Shown here: positions 1 to 12,647 of the stretch, piece by piece
How positions within the stretch are numbered: position 1 is the first letter of the stretch
How the letters are laid out: each line of letters starts with the position of its first letter
Source of the DNA: Carallia brachiata
Taxonomy: Eukaryota; Streptophyta; Magnoliopsida; Malpighiales; Rhizophoraceae
DNA length: 64,000 nt
Reading direction: 5' to 3'
Assembly (NCBI GenBank): GCA_021464245.1
Contig: JADCRB010000021.1
Coordinates: 1,717,305-1,781,304, forward strand
Position numbers and translations under genes: made by a program
The notes under the pieces: model-generated
The model's input: the letters and a program-made list of their open reading frames with translations, nothing else
The model's database searches: none
What the model was told of the DNA's origin: nothing

Positions 1-482
1 TTGGGCTATTCATCACTAGTAGGTTCCTTTGTTTTATTTTATTTTATTTTTGGGCACTTTTCTGATTGAATCTGTCTTTGACTTGATGGTTGTGTGTGTT
101 TTTAGGGTTCTTTAGGTATTTTATGATTTCTTTTCATTAGATTTGTCCTCTGCTGTGGATACACTTACCAAAAAGCTAACTAGATCCTTTTGAAAAGCAT
201 TTGTTTCAACTACTGTCAATCTGGGTTTTCTTTGCCTTGTGTTCATGTGACACAATTACAGCTCTAACTGATCCAGTCACTTCATTGCCTGCTGGTCTCT
301 CTTTATCTCTCATGTATTGTTGTAAAGGGCTCAAGATGTAATTTGAACGTAAAATGTAGCACCCACCATTTTTTTTTCTTTGAAAAAAGGGGAAACCCAC
401 CAATTGCATTTTCTATCTCTATTATACAGTCACTGATCTTTGGTTCTTCTTTTAATTTTCTTTTACTCCATTAATTATTTAG

Positions 483-2077
483 GCACCCAACAACGCATGC
501 AACTCGTCTGATTACAGAATTGACTTGGGTTCCTCCTCCAGAAGCAACAACAAGATCCCAATGCGACCACCAATCACTAATATCAACCACAACCAGGAAA
601 GGGTCGTTAATCGCCGTGAGTTCGCCTAACACATTTCCTTTGATTTACATAATTTTTTCTTCTCCTTCTACTTCTTAATTTCCTTTTTTTTTTTTTCTCT
701 TTATTTTTTTATCTCCTCGCTTTTGCGATTTATTCTGTGTACACACCCATTTCTTTGATTTACGTTTTCTTTTTCTTTATTATATTTATATATGTATAAA
801 ATACGTGTACTGTGTTGTTCTTTTCTATTTTCAGTTCCCGAGAAGAGGCAGCGAGTACCTTCTGCATATAATCAGTTCATAAAGTACTATAACCATTCTC
901 TTTATCAAATTTTCTTATCTTCACTTGATGGCGCTTTCTTTCCTTTTTATATTCTTATAAATAAATTTTGCAAAAAAAAAAAAAAAACTGATCTTTAGGG
1001 AGGAGATTCAAAGGATCAAGGCCAACAACCCTGATATCAGCCACAGAGAAGCATTTAGCACAGCTGCCAAAAATGTAAGTAAATAAACCAAAAATCTTTG
1101 CAACACCATGACTTTGATCATTTTAACTATAAGAATATATTATACCAATAAAAAAAAATATTTTGATGATATCTGCAAACGTTATTGGCCAGTGGGCGCA
1201 CTTCCCCCATATTCATTTTGGGTTGATGTTGGAAAGCAGCAACAACAAAGCTAAGCTGGATAATGTAAGTAAGTACTTTGTTTACATATAGAAAGTAGGC
1301 TCTTGTCTTGTTAAAAGATCAAAATTATATTTGAAAATTTCACCCTTGTTGCTGTGGCTGATCTCTTACTTGCTCAAAGTTATCTTTTCAGAATTATTTT
1401 CTCACACTCCAAAATTTGCCTGATCAAGAAATTGTTGAACTGTAGTGTGGAGTTGTATTTAGTTTTGCCTTATGAAAAACGCACCATGGAATGTCAACAG
1501 TCAAATCGATTAAGTCATACGAAAATGTACTTTCACGGTACTGACTACTGAGTCTTTGGTTTCTTCTGGTCAAAAAAAAAAAAAAAAAAAGAAGAGTCTT
1601 TGGTTTCTGAGTCTGATGTGGAGAGTGCATAATGGAAAGAATTTTTTTAGCCCAATAAAAAATGTTTAGCGCATATCGGGCAGTGTTTTTGCCCATAGAG
1701 AGAAGAGATTATGGGACAATAATGTATTTATAAACTGCTAGTTAATTATTACTCATTAAGAAATCATTAAATTAATCTTGAAAAAAATAAAGCCTCTTTT
1801 CTTGTACGTACGTGAAATACTAGGTAGAAATATTTAAATCACAACAAAATAATAATAAAATTGTATAAGTCGTTAAATAATTAAAATTTTAAAAAAAATT
1901 AGATTAATTGTTATATATCTTTAAATAAAGTGTATGACTATTTTTTTACTACCTAAAATCGAATTATGTAGTAAAACTCTTTCTTATATAGACACAAAAA
2001 CTCAAATCTTGAAATTGAAATTTGCGCAGGCCTCTGAGAAGCTTCTAATGTCAAGGGCTGCAATACTCAACAAATGA
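483..2077 (+). CDS. YAB5: YABBY transcription factor, YAB5-like (5' partial, five 3' exons)
   Basis: Five coding exons are visible: 483-615, 835-883, 999-1074, 1193-1264 and 2030-2077 (TGA 2075-2077). All have GT-AG borders and their phases join without a break. The first carries a polar spacer. The second to fourth encode the HMG-like YABBY domain ([16 protein letters not shown], then the [19 protein letters not shown] stretch, then [16 protein letters not shown]). The N-terminal C2C2 zinc-finger exons lie before the window start, and bases 1-482 look like intron. YABBY proteins are nuclear DNA-binding regulators of abaxial identity and lamina growth in lateral organs. QFIK and GLMLES resemble YAB5 more than FIL/YAB3 (GLMPD) or YAB2 (GLKLD). 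Family assignment is very sure; the YAB5 subclade is likely. The last intron (1265-2029) is long and AT-rich. Confidence 0.93.
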
Positions 2078-5000
2078 TCGTGTTGAATACTTTTCAAGGC
2101 CAGCTCTCCGTCCCTTTGAGTAAACAAACGTTTCTTCATGTGATGATATAAAAGTCATGAATCTATCCTGTTATATGCTTCTTCAGTCATGTATTAGTCA
2201 CAAGTTATTCCCTCCCTTGCCCCCCAAAAGATGTTATGTCTCTTAAATATTTGTCTTGAAGTAAGCTACTTTTTTCACCTATATATGTATATCAAATTAA
2301 GAATCCTCCACTTCCCAAGTAAGATCAAGCCAAGATTTTATTTTACGGTGATGCTTGACTGGTCGAGTTCAATTCTTCTATACTTTTCACGTATATGCGA
2401 TAGCAATTCTAATAAAATGATTGATGGATATACTGTCTGGGATTGGATTCTTCTTTGTCCATGTTAGTTATCTATGATACATATTATATTAATCTGAAAA
2501 TCAAAGATGAGATGTAATCATAAAATATTTGGACAATAAGCTTCTTGTTTTTAAAATTTTCAAAATACTAAATCTCTAATATTCATGTTCACTATCAACA
2601 ATTTAGATTCATGTAATCATGTGGTATATTATGTGAAGCGTAACATAGTATAAATGTATTTTTTTTTTTGGGTCCTATATAAATGTATTGTAATAATAAT
2701 AATGATAAAATAATTTCCAATGAAGAAATAAATATGACGGAAGAGAAGATCTTTATGATGATGGCTTAACTTGAATACAAGATCCTAAAGAGGTATTCTG
2801 TTTTATAAATTCGGAAATGTGGCATGATTTTCCTGAAGGCTGGGAATGAATGTGGGACTCCAATTCTAGGACCTAAATTTTAACGCGATTTCAATCATAA
2901 GACTAAACCTCATTGCAATGCAATTTTAATTAATTTATTTTAAAAAAATACAATTTAAAATAAAGTTAAGGAGACATAATTAATCTCTTAAAAATGACAA
3001 CATCACAATTTTGTAGTTTGAATTCATAATTACATGAGTTAACTGAATAAGTGAAAAGGTTATTTTGCTGGCTAATGCGGTATTATATCAGCAGAGACAT
3101 CATGCAATGGCTAATGGGCACCATTACCATGCAGCCAGATGAAGAAAATGAAGTACAAGAAGAATATTAAAAAAAATTGCAACCAATACAGCGACCAATT
3201 TGACGGAAATGTGATTAATATACAGGGGAATTAAACATGACCAATGGTGCTATAATAAATTGAAATTGTCGTCGGATTCATAATTCCAAACGGCGAAATT
3301 TTCAATACATAAAGGCCTGTAGACTGTACGAAATGCAGTGGCCAATTCTTAATACAATAACAAAAATCGCAACAACCCATTACCAAGAACTTCCACATAG
3401 ATTGTAATTTGAGCTTTAATCCCCCAATTAAGAGATAACCTTCTTGTTCAAACCATTCATTCATTGTTTAATTTATAAGCCTTTTCAGTTTTAATTCATC
3501 CGCATCAATTTTCTCTTCCACTCTCCATAAAGGTGAATGTTTCAATTCAAGTTGCAATTAGAGCTAATTAACCCCCAAAAAAAAAAAAAAAAGCACGTAA
3601 TCTGAAATATTGTTATCAATTTTAACTGACTAGATATTTCTAAAAATTCCACCAAGGTATGAAGAATTGGCAGTTGCTAATTAATTACTTTGCCCCATTA
3701 ATTTCTTCCCATGATTGAGAAGTAAGAACCTTCTAATCATTTCAAATTGCAACAAGTCATTGCTGAAAAAATTGAAGAAAAATGTACCTGCCGTCCAAGA
3801 AAAAGCAAGAAATAGTTGCGGCTATCGTTCTAAGACTTTGGAGTTCTAAGAGCCATCACATATAGGCCGACACTTAGAGCAGAGGCACTATCAATTGATT
3901 CCATTTGTTGTGGTAATATCAAACATTTTCTCCCATCTGCACTTTTATTAATTGGTAGTACTTTTTTTTTTTCCCTAAAGAAAAGGAATAATTATGCGTA
4001 TGTAACTGGACCACAATTTGGAGATGACGAACAAAATTGCAAATCTATACCCTATTAGCATTGTGAGTATCCATAAATTTTGCCTGAATATCTTTATTCC
4101 GATCAGAAAAGGACAGGCCGGAGACCCAAATATAGTATGATCATAAGAAGAACATAAATGTTACAAACATGGTCGTTTAATTATTTCTTAACAGCCTCTT
4201 TAATCAATAGAAAAACAACTCCACTTCCCACGAGGTGAATCTTGAAAACATTTGTAATGTATTAGGTGCAATATGTTTTTTTGTGAAAAGAACAAAATTA
4301 CGCATCAAACGGAAAAAGTAAGTCGCATGAAGAATCGCCAGCATTTTGTTTTCCTTACAAGGGATCTGGGAGCTGCAAGGATAAAGTATATTATGGCTTT
4401 GTATGAACAATTACCAATATTTTCCGCTGAATTTTATTTTTCTTTTTGTGGGGGTTTCAAATAAAATGTCATGAGAAAAGCTATTCCCTTTATCTTTCAA
4501 AAATAGATATCTAAGAAAAGACTTCGTGTGTCTACCACTTAAAAAAATTACAATTCGTGAGTTCATTGCCCATTTCAAAAAGAATTTCGTGGACCACCAT
4601 CAATTTGGACCCTAACAATGGCATTCAATCCCCACCATCCAGAGAATCCTCCACAAAAGCACTAAAAAGATATAGCATTACACTTTTCCAGTTCAATTGC
4701 TCCAACCTTTTCATTTCGTTGAACACTTGACTAAAGTTGCCACTCGTGGTCAAATTTTCCTGTTACCATCGGAGAACTACCTCACGGAAAAATGACAATA
4801 ATTTCAATATTTTGGTGCTTTTTTAATGCGTTTCTCATACTTCGTGAAAATTGTTGTGCATGCAAACTAAAGACGGCCTGCAGAGTGCCTCTAAGCAGAC
4901 TAATAAAGCTATGGCATGTCTGTCTGATTAAAGTTAACATGGCGCAGACGAGGGCATCCGTAAAGCAGCATTAACTGTCACGTTTTTGACTAGTTTTGTT

Positions 5001-6374
5001 TAAAGAAAACTATTTAGCGCATTCTTTAAGTGATATTAAAGTGATATAATTATTAAGTAATTAAATTTTTTTAAAAATAAATTATTAAATAATATTTAAT
5101 AAACTATGATTATTTTAATACTATCTAAGATATAATAATATGGTAGATTCTTATTCGTATAGGTGAATTGTTTTTCTACCCCATTATATATGTTTAATTG
5201 GGAATTAATTTACGCAATTTTGTGTAAATTCATTAATTTTGAGGGAAGCCGAACGGTAAACCAATAATGATTGAACGTCCTCGGGATTTGCAATGGGATC
5301 ATATTTTCCTAGCAGAATACAAGCTGGCAAATATCTTGTATATAGTAGCAGAGTTGGCTGTAGTAGTTGTGGTGGTGGCTTTAGGATGCCAAGATATGGC
5401 AGCAACTTGCTGGTCTGCAATCTGCAAACCCCATTCTGACATTTAGAATCTGAAACGTCAATTTCATGCTCTGTCTACGCATTTATTTCATTTGCCGATG
5501 TCATTTCACCTCTGACTTCCGATTGCACAACACTCCAAACACCCCCTCTCCCCCTCTTCTTCCGCATCCACTTTATTATTATTATTCATAGCGTCCCTCG
5601 GAATGTTGGCTTCCTTTCGTAGTTTTCCTAGCGCTGTCTAAATGGAACAACATTAACTGATTAAATGCCCCCAGGAGCCACCGACGGAAGTGTTAGTTTT
5701 AATTCAGTATATTTTTCTTATATCTGATTTGAATTAGAATTTCAGCATTAATGCTTTAAAAATAATAATTTTTTTTATTTGCCGATTTTTTTTTTATAAG
5801 GTGCAGTACTTATTTTAAATTGTTTAATACTATGATCAGCTTAAAAAGTCACACTCGGACAAAATATTAGGGTAATAAATTTGTCCTTTTGGTAATTGAA
5901 TGAGGTATAACAATAATACTAACGTTACTCACAGTTCATAAATATTATGACTAACATATTTCTGAACATCTTTCTTTTTTATTAAAAAAAAAAAAACCTC
6001 TTGGTCCCCATCACATGTATTTATCTTTCTAATAATTCGACGAGTTCAACGAGAAATCGGATATGAGACTCAAATGAGTAATTAATTGGTGTCCGAGGAT
6101 TGGGAGACTTTTTAATGGCTGTACAAGGACCAATGATGTTAACATAACGTGGTAATACACTGAGATCATTATATATTCATGTGTAAATGCAGATGGTAAA
6201 AGATCAAAATTATTGCAGACAATTTTATTTATGATAAGTTGCACCATGTACTTAAGGGATATAACTTAAGGGAATTATATCATGTTTTTGTACAGATATG
6301 TGCCGCATATGCGTAATGTCGCCACATCATAGTTCTATTGATATTATTCTAGAGAACACCTAAAAGATCGAGAG

Positions 6375-6396
6375 GAGAGAGAGAGAGAGAGAGAGA
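6375..6396. repeat. GA microsatellite
   Basis: About eleven GA dinucleotides in a row, read directly. It sits in the YAB5-ENT8 spacer. Confidence 0.9.
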
Positions 6397-6827
6397 TGCA
6401 ATTCAGTGAGCTTTAAGCATGGGGTCTACATGGACAGGGTGACTATAAAGCTAAGCTGAAAAGGGGTATGTTTCTTGCAATCAAAATGGGGGCAACATGT
6501 GATTCCAATGGCATCCTGTTCTACATTGAATTTTGCTTTGACATAAATTCTTCAATGTGTGATCAGAATGTGTGCCACGCAGAGCTACCATCATCCTGCT
6601 GATCCAGAATAACCTACAGCAGGGCCAGCATTGTCCCACCTCTGCCATCCCAATCAAGGTGATCTGCAAGTGTGGTACAGCAAATAGTTCCTATCAATCT
6701 GGGCTCAATGGGCTGGCAACGGGACATTGCAGAGGCATCCAAAGGCTGGTTGACGCAAGCCACGATAAAATCCAACAACGTGAGACCAACTCCTTCGCTT
6801 CGTGTTACCCTTTAAGGGCCCGAGCAG

Positions 6828-6858
6828 GGGTCACTTTACATTGAGTATGAAGTGACCC
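6828..6858. other. Perfect 9-bp hairpin
   Basis: GGGTCACTT at 6828-6836 and AAGTGACCC at 6850-6858 are exact inverted repeats around a 13-base loop. No U-run follows and no known miRNA is visible in the arms. The function is unknown and chance is possible. Confidence 0.4.
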
Positions 6859-9760
6859 TAGTCGTTCTCTCTCCCCCACCCCAAGCCCATAAGTCCCAGA
6901 AAGGTGGACCAGTTTCAAGTTCAACAGATAACAACAGAACGTGAAGGGGTAACATAATTTCGCAAGAGCGCATAAACATAAAGAAGGGTATGTAAATGTT
7001 ACAGGAAAATTACCTGCCCATATGTGGAAGCTTGAGACTGCTGGAAGTGGCGGGGCTTGATGTTCAAGTTCAGCTACTTATTATTCTCCCCTTCTAACCA
7101 ATCTAATTGACTGATGACGTGCAGGAAGAAAACAATCATCCCATGAGAACTAAATTAAGTTTCAAAGAGCACTAATAGCATGGAAGCAAACCTCCATTAT
7201 GTAATGTTTACCTCGGAACCTCAATTATATTTACCTTGGACTTAAACCGGGAATAAATAGTTATCGAATTCGGAGTTCATGTAAAACTGTGAAGCCCAAA
7301 TCTTCCTCCTTGATTCTGTCGGGTCATGTACCCTTGTCGATTGTGTACCATGGCACACGACCAGCATACAGGAGACTTTGTATAAGGTTGAATAAATGAT
7401 TTGGATGCAAGCTCATTTCCATGTGGTGAGGGCCAATCATCCTTTGGAGAAGCTGTCGAAGACGACACTTGGCTGAAACAAAATACCTCGTGTTTTGTGT
7501 TTTATTAAAGAGTGCAATTACGTTTTGTGAACTGAGAAAACAAGTTGAGCCTTGCATTTATAACAGAAGAAGCTGAAGAGTTTTGTGTGTGTAACAAGCA
7601 ATTTGGATGCCTAGATGCATAATCTTTTGTAATGAATAAGAAGCTTGAGACTCTTCTATAGGGGAGCAAATGTATCAATGAAACTAAGCCACTTTGAGCT
7701 TCATTTCCTTGCTGCTATGTCATTTTTTATGCAGAACATCTTTGCTGCTTTTTTAGCTTCTTCACTTAGCAGCACCTCTGCTGCATTTTCAGCTCTAATG
7801 CTCATTCATCCTCTTCATTTTTCTTCAGAAGCACTCTTACAACTAAAGCCTACTAATTATCTTTGGTCATCCACATATATTCCTGCAATGTCAGCTGGTG
7901 AATCACCAACATCTAGCAACTGAAAAATTGCATAAAACCGTCAGCCTTACAAAAGATATGACTACATACAAGCAAACATTACAGCAAATCCAAGATGCAT
8001 TTCACAAATTATTGACATAAATGTTAGAGTTGCATACAACTAACCCCATTTGTTTCTCTTGTGATGTGGAACCTTATCCATTTTCAGCATCTCAGAAATT
8101 TTTTCCAGTTCACCATTTTTCGTCTGTCTTTTCGGGTCCGATTTCCTGTTATAAGTCCGTCAAATTTGTGTTGTCATGCATTGCTAAAAGTTGTTACCAT
8201 CAACACTTGCCTTTTCTTCATAGATTTGTGCTCGGTCCTTGACACAATCTTTTTGCACATGTTTCACCTGATGCAAAAAAATGTTCAGTAATTGATAAAA
8301 AAAAAAAAAAGATATGAAATTGAGTCGAGCAACTTTGCATAACATGCAAAACAAAGCTCGGTCTCAAGATAAATGCCACTTTGAAGCGCAGGTTGACCAT
8401 GATGATTTATTAAGATTCACTGTCAGACTAGAAAAGAGGAAACTTCAGGCTTTTCTTCAGTTGACTTGCTTGAATTTTCAAATGGCAACTACATGCTCTA
8501 TTCAATCAGCGTTTTTTTGGCTTCTGCCTTTAGAATTTATCTGGGCCATTAGAACTGATGAAGCCAAACAAAGAAGATAACAATCAACCAAATCCCAAAA
8601 GAAACAAATAAGTAAGCATCATACATGCAATGGTCATAAAAAAGAAGACGCCTTTTAATGAATTACTGACTCCGCATTCCAAGAAAGAGTACTGGTTTCA
8701 ACTGGTGATTTCAATTGATTTATATTGATCAAAAATAACATTGTTAAGTTATCTTTAACGGAAACAAAATCACAAACCCTAATCAGCGAGAATTTACAGA
8801 CAGGAGGAAGAAAGCGAGGGCAAGAACTTGAGATTTGAACTTGAGTACGAACTGGAATGGGACATGCAACCTTGACTTTGCCTAGAAACAGTAACGATTT
8901 TCATTATAATCTGCCGATCCTCGTGATCGGGAAGTTAATTATTTTAGAGTAATTATACAGTATATTTGACTGTATTTAATAATTTATTTATTTTTAAATT
9001 TGGTTATGATTCATAATAATTTAATTGATCCTATGTTCAAAAATTAAAAAAGAAAAATCCTATTTTCCATGTCCTATTTGGATTTTGGGACGGGACCGTT
9101 GAGGCAATCCGCATTTGAGTTGGATTACAATACATTTGCTTTTTCTTGGTAATAAACAAATAATTATTAGTCGCTACCATTTATCTGGGAAAGGAAATTC
9201 CACGTCCTAATTTTCTTTTCTAATGCAAAACCAGCAAAAGTCCCATATTGGTGAGGTCCGTGGTGGGTGGCCCTCTTTTTAATTGAGACCGAGGAAGCTG
9301 GTTGTTATTCTTTTTTTCTTTTTTTCCACTACGTAGACATATAAAAAGAGTTACTAGGTTATATTATAATAATCAGTATATTTTGCGCAATTACAATGAT
9401 AAAATATTAATTAAAAAAATAATTATATTTTTATATATTTATTATTATTATAATTATATAAAATATGTTAATTGTTAAAATATAACTATTTTATATGATA
9501 AATTTGTATAGTCATTAACTTTTTTTTTGTTTTTTCTGGTGATTGGAGGCTGGTTGTTGTTGTTCACTTCCTACGGTCTACAGATACATCCCCGGCGAAT
9601 TTGGGCCAGGTCAGCAAAGGCTGGCATTGATAGCCTGATAGGTTTCCCAAAAATAAATTCGAGAATGCCAAGGCCCAAATGAAATGATCAATGAAAAAAA
9701 AAACAAAAGAAATTTCCCTGTTTCACAGTCCCGCATGTGAATGGGAAACAAGGCTGTGAT

Positions 9761-10386
9761 TAGAAGTGTTAAAATTTGATCCGATCTGATCAGTTGACTT
9801 GAATCCGTCCGTAAAATACGGCTTGAACCGACTCGAAAAATGACCTAACTCAAAATGACCCGAATCTGAAATGACCCGAAAATCTTGAGTCAAACCCGAA
9901 CTCAACCTTAATCTACCCATCTGACCAAACTGTTTTTTTCTTAAGGGAACAAAAAAATAAAATAAAAAAATTTAGCATATTTTATATTATAAAAAATATA
10001 AATTTTACTATTTTCAATACAAATCTTAATTATAAAATTTTTTTAGAATATTTTAAAATTTTTTATACAATTTTAAGTTTTATTTTAATTTTTTAGAGTG
10101 TTTTAAAAAAATTTCTTCAATTATTTTTTGATCATATAATTTTCTTTAATTTTTAAGAATTTTTAACAAAATTTTCAAAATTTTTTAAATTTTTAATAAA
10201 AAATGTCACATCATTATTTTTTATGACGTGATAACCCGTAGGCTGACCGAACCCGAATCGAACTCAAAGTGACCCAATTCAAAATACTCAAAGATAACTT
10301 GACTCATAAGTAATTAAACTCGAAGTGATCCGAACCTGAAGCGACCCAACCCGAACCCGACCTGATGACCGATTTTGACACCTATA
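9761..10386. mobile_element. Non-autonomous hAT-type element (626 bp)
   Basis: The ends are imperfect inverted repeats: TAGAAGTGTTAAAATT at the left, and TATAGGTGTCAAAATC when the right end is read inward. They resemble the TAGGGGTGTCAAAA-type termini of plant hAT elements. Flanking 8-mers GCTGTGAT (9753-9760) and ACTATGAT (10387-10394) match at 6 of 8 positions, as expected for an old 8-bp target duplication. Both subterminal regions are packed with short ACCCGAA / GACCCGAA repeats, and the middle is AT-rich. There is no transposase frame. Confidence 0.65.
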
Positions 10387-10514
10387 ACTATGATATAATG
10401 GAACTAAACTAAACTAAACTGAAGGCCCACTTGCTAAAACTCGCTATGTATGTAAGCATCCTCCGTCCCAACAAAGACAGGACAGGAAGGATGGCTGCAA
10501 GTGTTTGTGTGGAT

Positions 10515-10967
10515 CAGTGTTAACAAAATTAGACCGGGTAGATCGGTTCAATCGGTTGGACCGGTAATCAGTCTTATATTCGGTTCGGTCTGATCCTAAA
10601 AATGGGGAGTGATTGGACCGGTCAAAAATCGATCAAAATGGATAAAAAATCAGACCAGTTGGACTAGTTCAAGTTAAATCAAAAAATTTTAACTTATAAT
10701 TACACTCTAAATATTATTTAAAATTACAATTTAAATTCTAATTTTAACTAAAAATTTTAATTTAATCTTAAATTTGATTAAAACTTTTAATTTAATCCTT
10801 AAAATTAAAAAAATTAATATTTAATTATTATCTATAAATATTAATTTTTTAATTAATTTTTATAAATATATATATTATTAAATATTGATTCACATACCGG
10901 TTCAACTAATTCAATTTTTACTTATTAATATTTTTTATTTAATAATTAATCTGATTCTAACAACTTT
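10515..10967. mobile_element. hAT-like MITE, family shared with 35288-35733
   Basis: The left end (CAGTGTTAACAAAATTAGA) is followed by GGTTCAATCGGTTGGACCGG-type subterminal sequence. The right end, read inward, is AAAGTTGTTAGAATCAGA. The interior shares about 140 bases at high identity with the element at 35288-35733, including repeated AATTTAAATTCTAA and TTAAAATTAAAAAAATTAA motifs. I could not find a convincing target duplication here, so the ends are approximate. Confidence 0.55.
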
Positions 10968-12520
10968 AAGATAAATATCTTTCTTTTTTTTCTCTGTTTT
11001 CAAGACTTCATGAGACTGGAGAAGAGAAAACCTAAACCATGTACGTTAGATTCCTTTATTGGAGTTTCAGTTTCAGATAACAGCTTGCATTGATTTCAAG
11101 CAATTTATCTAGACATTACGTTTCCTGGTTTTTCATATTAAATTCCAGTGGAAATGTTTTTTTTTTTTTTTCTGACAGAAAGTGGAAATGTATTTTATCA
11201 ATCAAGCCTTTGCCATTCGATATCCACCACTAAGCAGCTGGCACATTGATGCGTTGATGATATTTTTTACTCTCTCATTTGGCAACCAAACACAAAGTAG
11301 CCCAAAAAAAAAAAAAGGGAAAAGTTGAAAAAGAAAAGTAAAGAACAATGGCAGCTGATGGACAGTTTTGTCAACCTCCTGGAGGGTTAGAACAGCCTTG
11401 GCAGCGAACATTTATTGACATTTGCAAAGTACGGAATCAAGTTCCTGCGTGCTAATCAACAGAGCCGCTCTTAATCATTTACAGTTCAACAGATTGGACT
11501 TCTATCATATGACAGCACTCTTCTTGACAGGACAGTTTTGGCTCTGGTAAGGCCCTTTAGGTATACCAAGAGAATAATATCTAATTCAGTAAAAAAAAAT
11601 TCATAAATATACAATAATAAATATAAAATTATTATATAAAAATTCAAATCGTTAAATAAAAAAATATATTAAATTAATAAATAAATAAATAAATAAATTA
11701 TTAAATTAATTATATATTTTTTATATATCATAAATTATGTAATTTAGTAATAATTTTTTTTAAAAAAAAATTTAAATGTACCTGTTTCAATAGGAGATTC
11801 TTTCCTCCGTATTGAGTAGTGATTTTTTGCAACTTTGCGAAAAAATCTAAGGAGGGTATTGAGACTCTCGAAAAGACCGGTGACATGACTTCTATTGGAT
11901 CCAATAATTGTTACAAGCAACAACTCATCGCGGTCATACGCAATTTGCTATTGGCTTGTACGTAACCGCCAATGCCCTGGGCCTCTCCAGGCCGCCTTTA
12001 GACGGCGCCAGCAAGATTGCCCATCGCCATGGGGTTGTTATTGCATCAAAGCGCATTTCTAACGCTGTCCATCCATTGTTGTCCCCACACTGCCAAATTT
12101 TCATTCATCTACATTCGAAAAAGATGAGAGGATCGAACGAGGAAGATAGACGAGTATTAATAATAGAATAATATAAATTATTTTTATAATAATATTAAAT
12201 TTTTTTATAATAAAAAATAACATTATAATTTTTTGTATTATATTTTATAAGCCATTCTACAGAAATAATTAATATTATTATTATTTTTTAAACTATTAAT
12301 TTTTGTCTGTACACTCGCGTCCATCTACAGTAACCCATTGATTCCATAAACAACCCATCAATCAATTCCAAAGTGATAAGTAGAGCTATCAATTAGCCCT
12401 ACCGGCTAATGTTAGCCTTTGAAAATTATCATTGTTATGGCACTATTAGTAGGGCTTTTGTGCATAAGCATCTGTAGACACTAGCCATCGGCCAACCAGA
12501 GCTTGTTCTATAAGCTCAGC
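10968..12520. other. Intergenic upstream of ENT8
   Basis: No gene is seen. The stretch contains AT-rich tracts (11580-11780 and 12170-12300), including a short ATAA repeat near 11680. An 87-codon plus-strand frame at 11908-12171 has no recognisable similarity and I treat it as chance. Confidence 0.5.
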
Positions 12521-12540
12521 TTATATATATATGTATATAT
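12521..12540 (+). promoter_or_regulatory. TATA-rich box upstream of ENT8
   Basis: An alternating TATATA run lies about 110-125 bases before the chosen ENT8 start codon, at a plausible core-promoter distance for a short leader. It is inferred only from position and composition. Confidence 0.35.
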
Positions 12541-12647
12541 ACCTCTCTAGTTGGCAGCACAATGGACATATCGATAAAATTACAATTGCCAATTCCATGA
12601 ATCTTAAATTCCAACCAAAACTGTGTACAAATTTGAATTCAGAAAGA

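Larger units (their letters stand above)
2078..9760. other. Intergenic, AT-rich, no gene recognised
   Basis: No open frame here is long or resembles a known protein. The stretch from about 6480 to 6860 is richer in GC than its surroundings and ends in a perfect 9-bp hairpin (listed separately), but neither strand gives a recognisable product. Bases 7270-7560 contain overlapping short minus-strand frames of 63 and 77 codons that I cannot place. Short AT-rich blocks near 1830-1990, 5040-5110 and 9380-9490 look like decayed repeats, but I could not find their ends. Confidence 0.6.

Noticed and set aside
7277..7557. Two overlapping minus-strand frames (63 and 77 codons)
   Set aside because: Neither shows known motifs or splice-linked exons; kept only as unassigned sequence.
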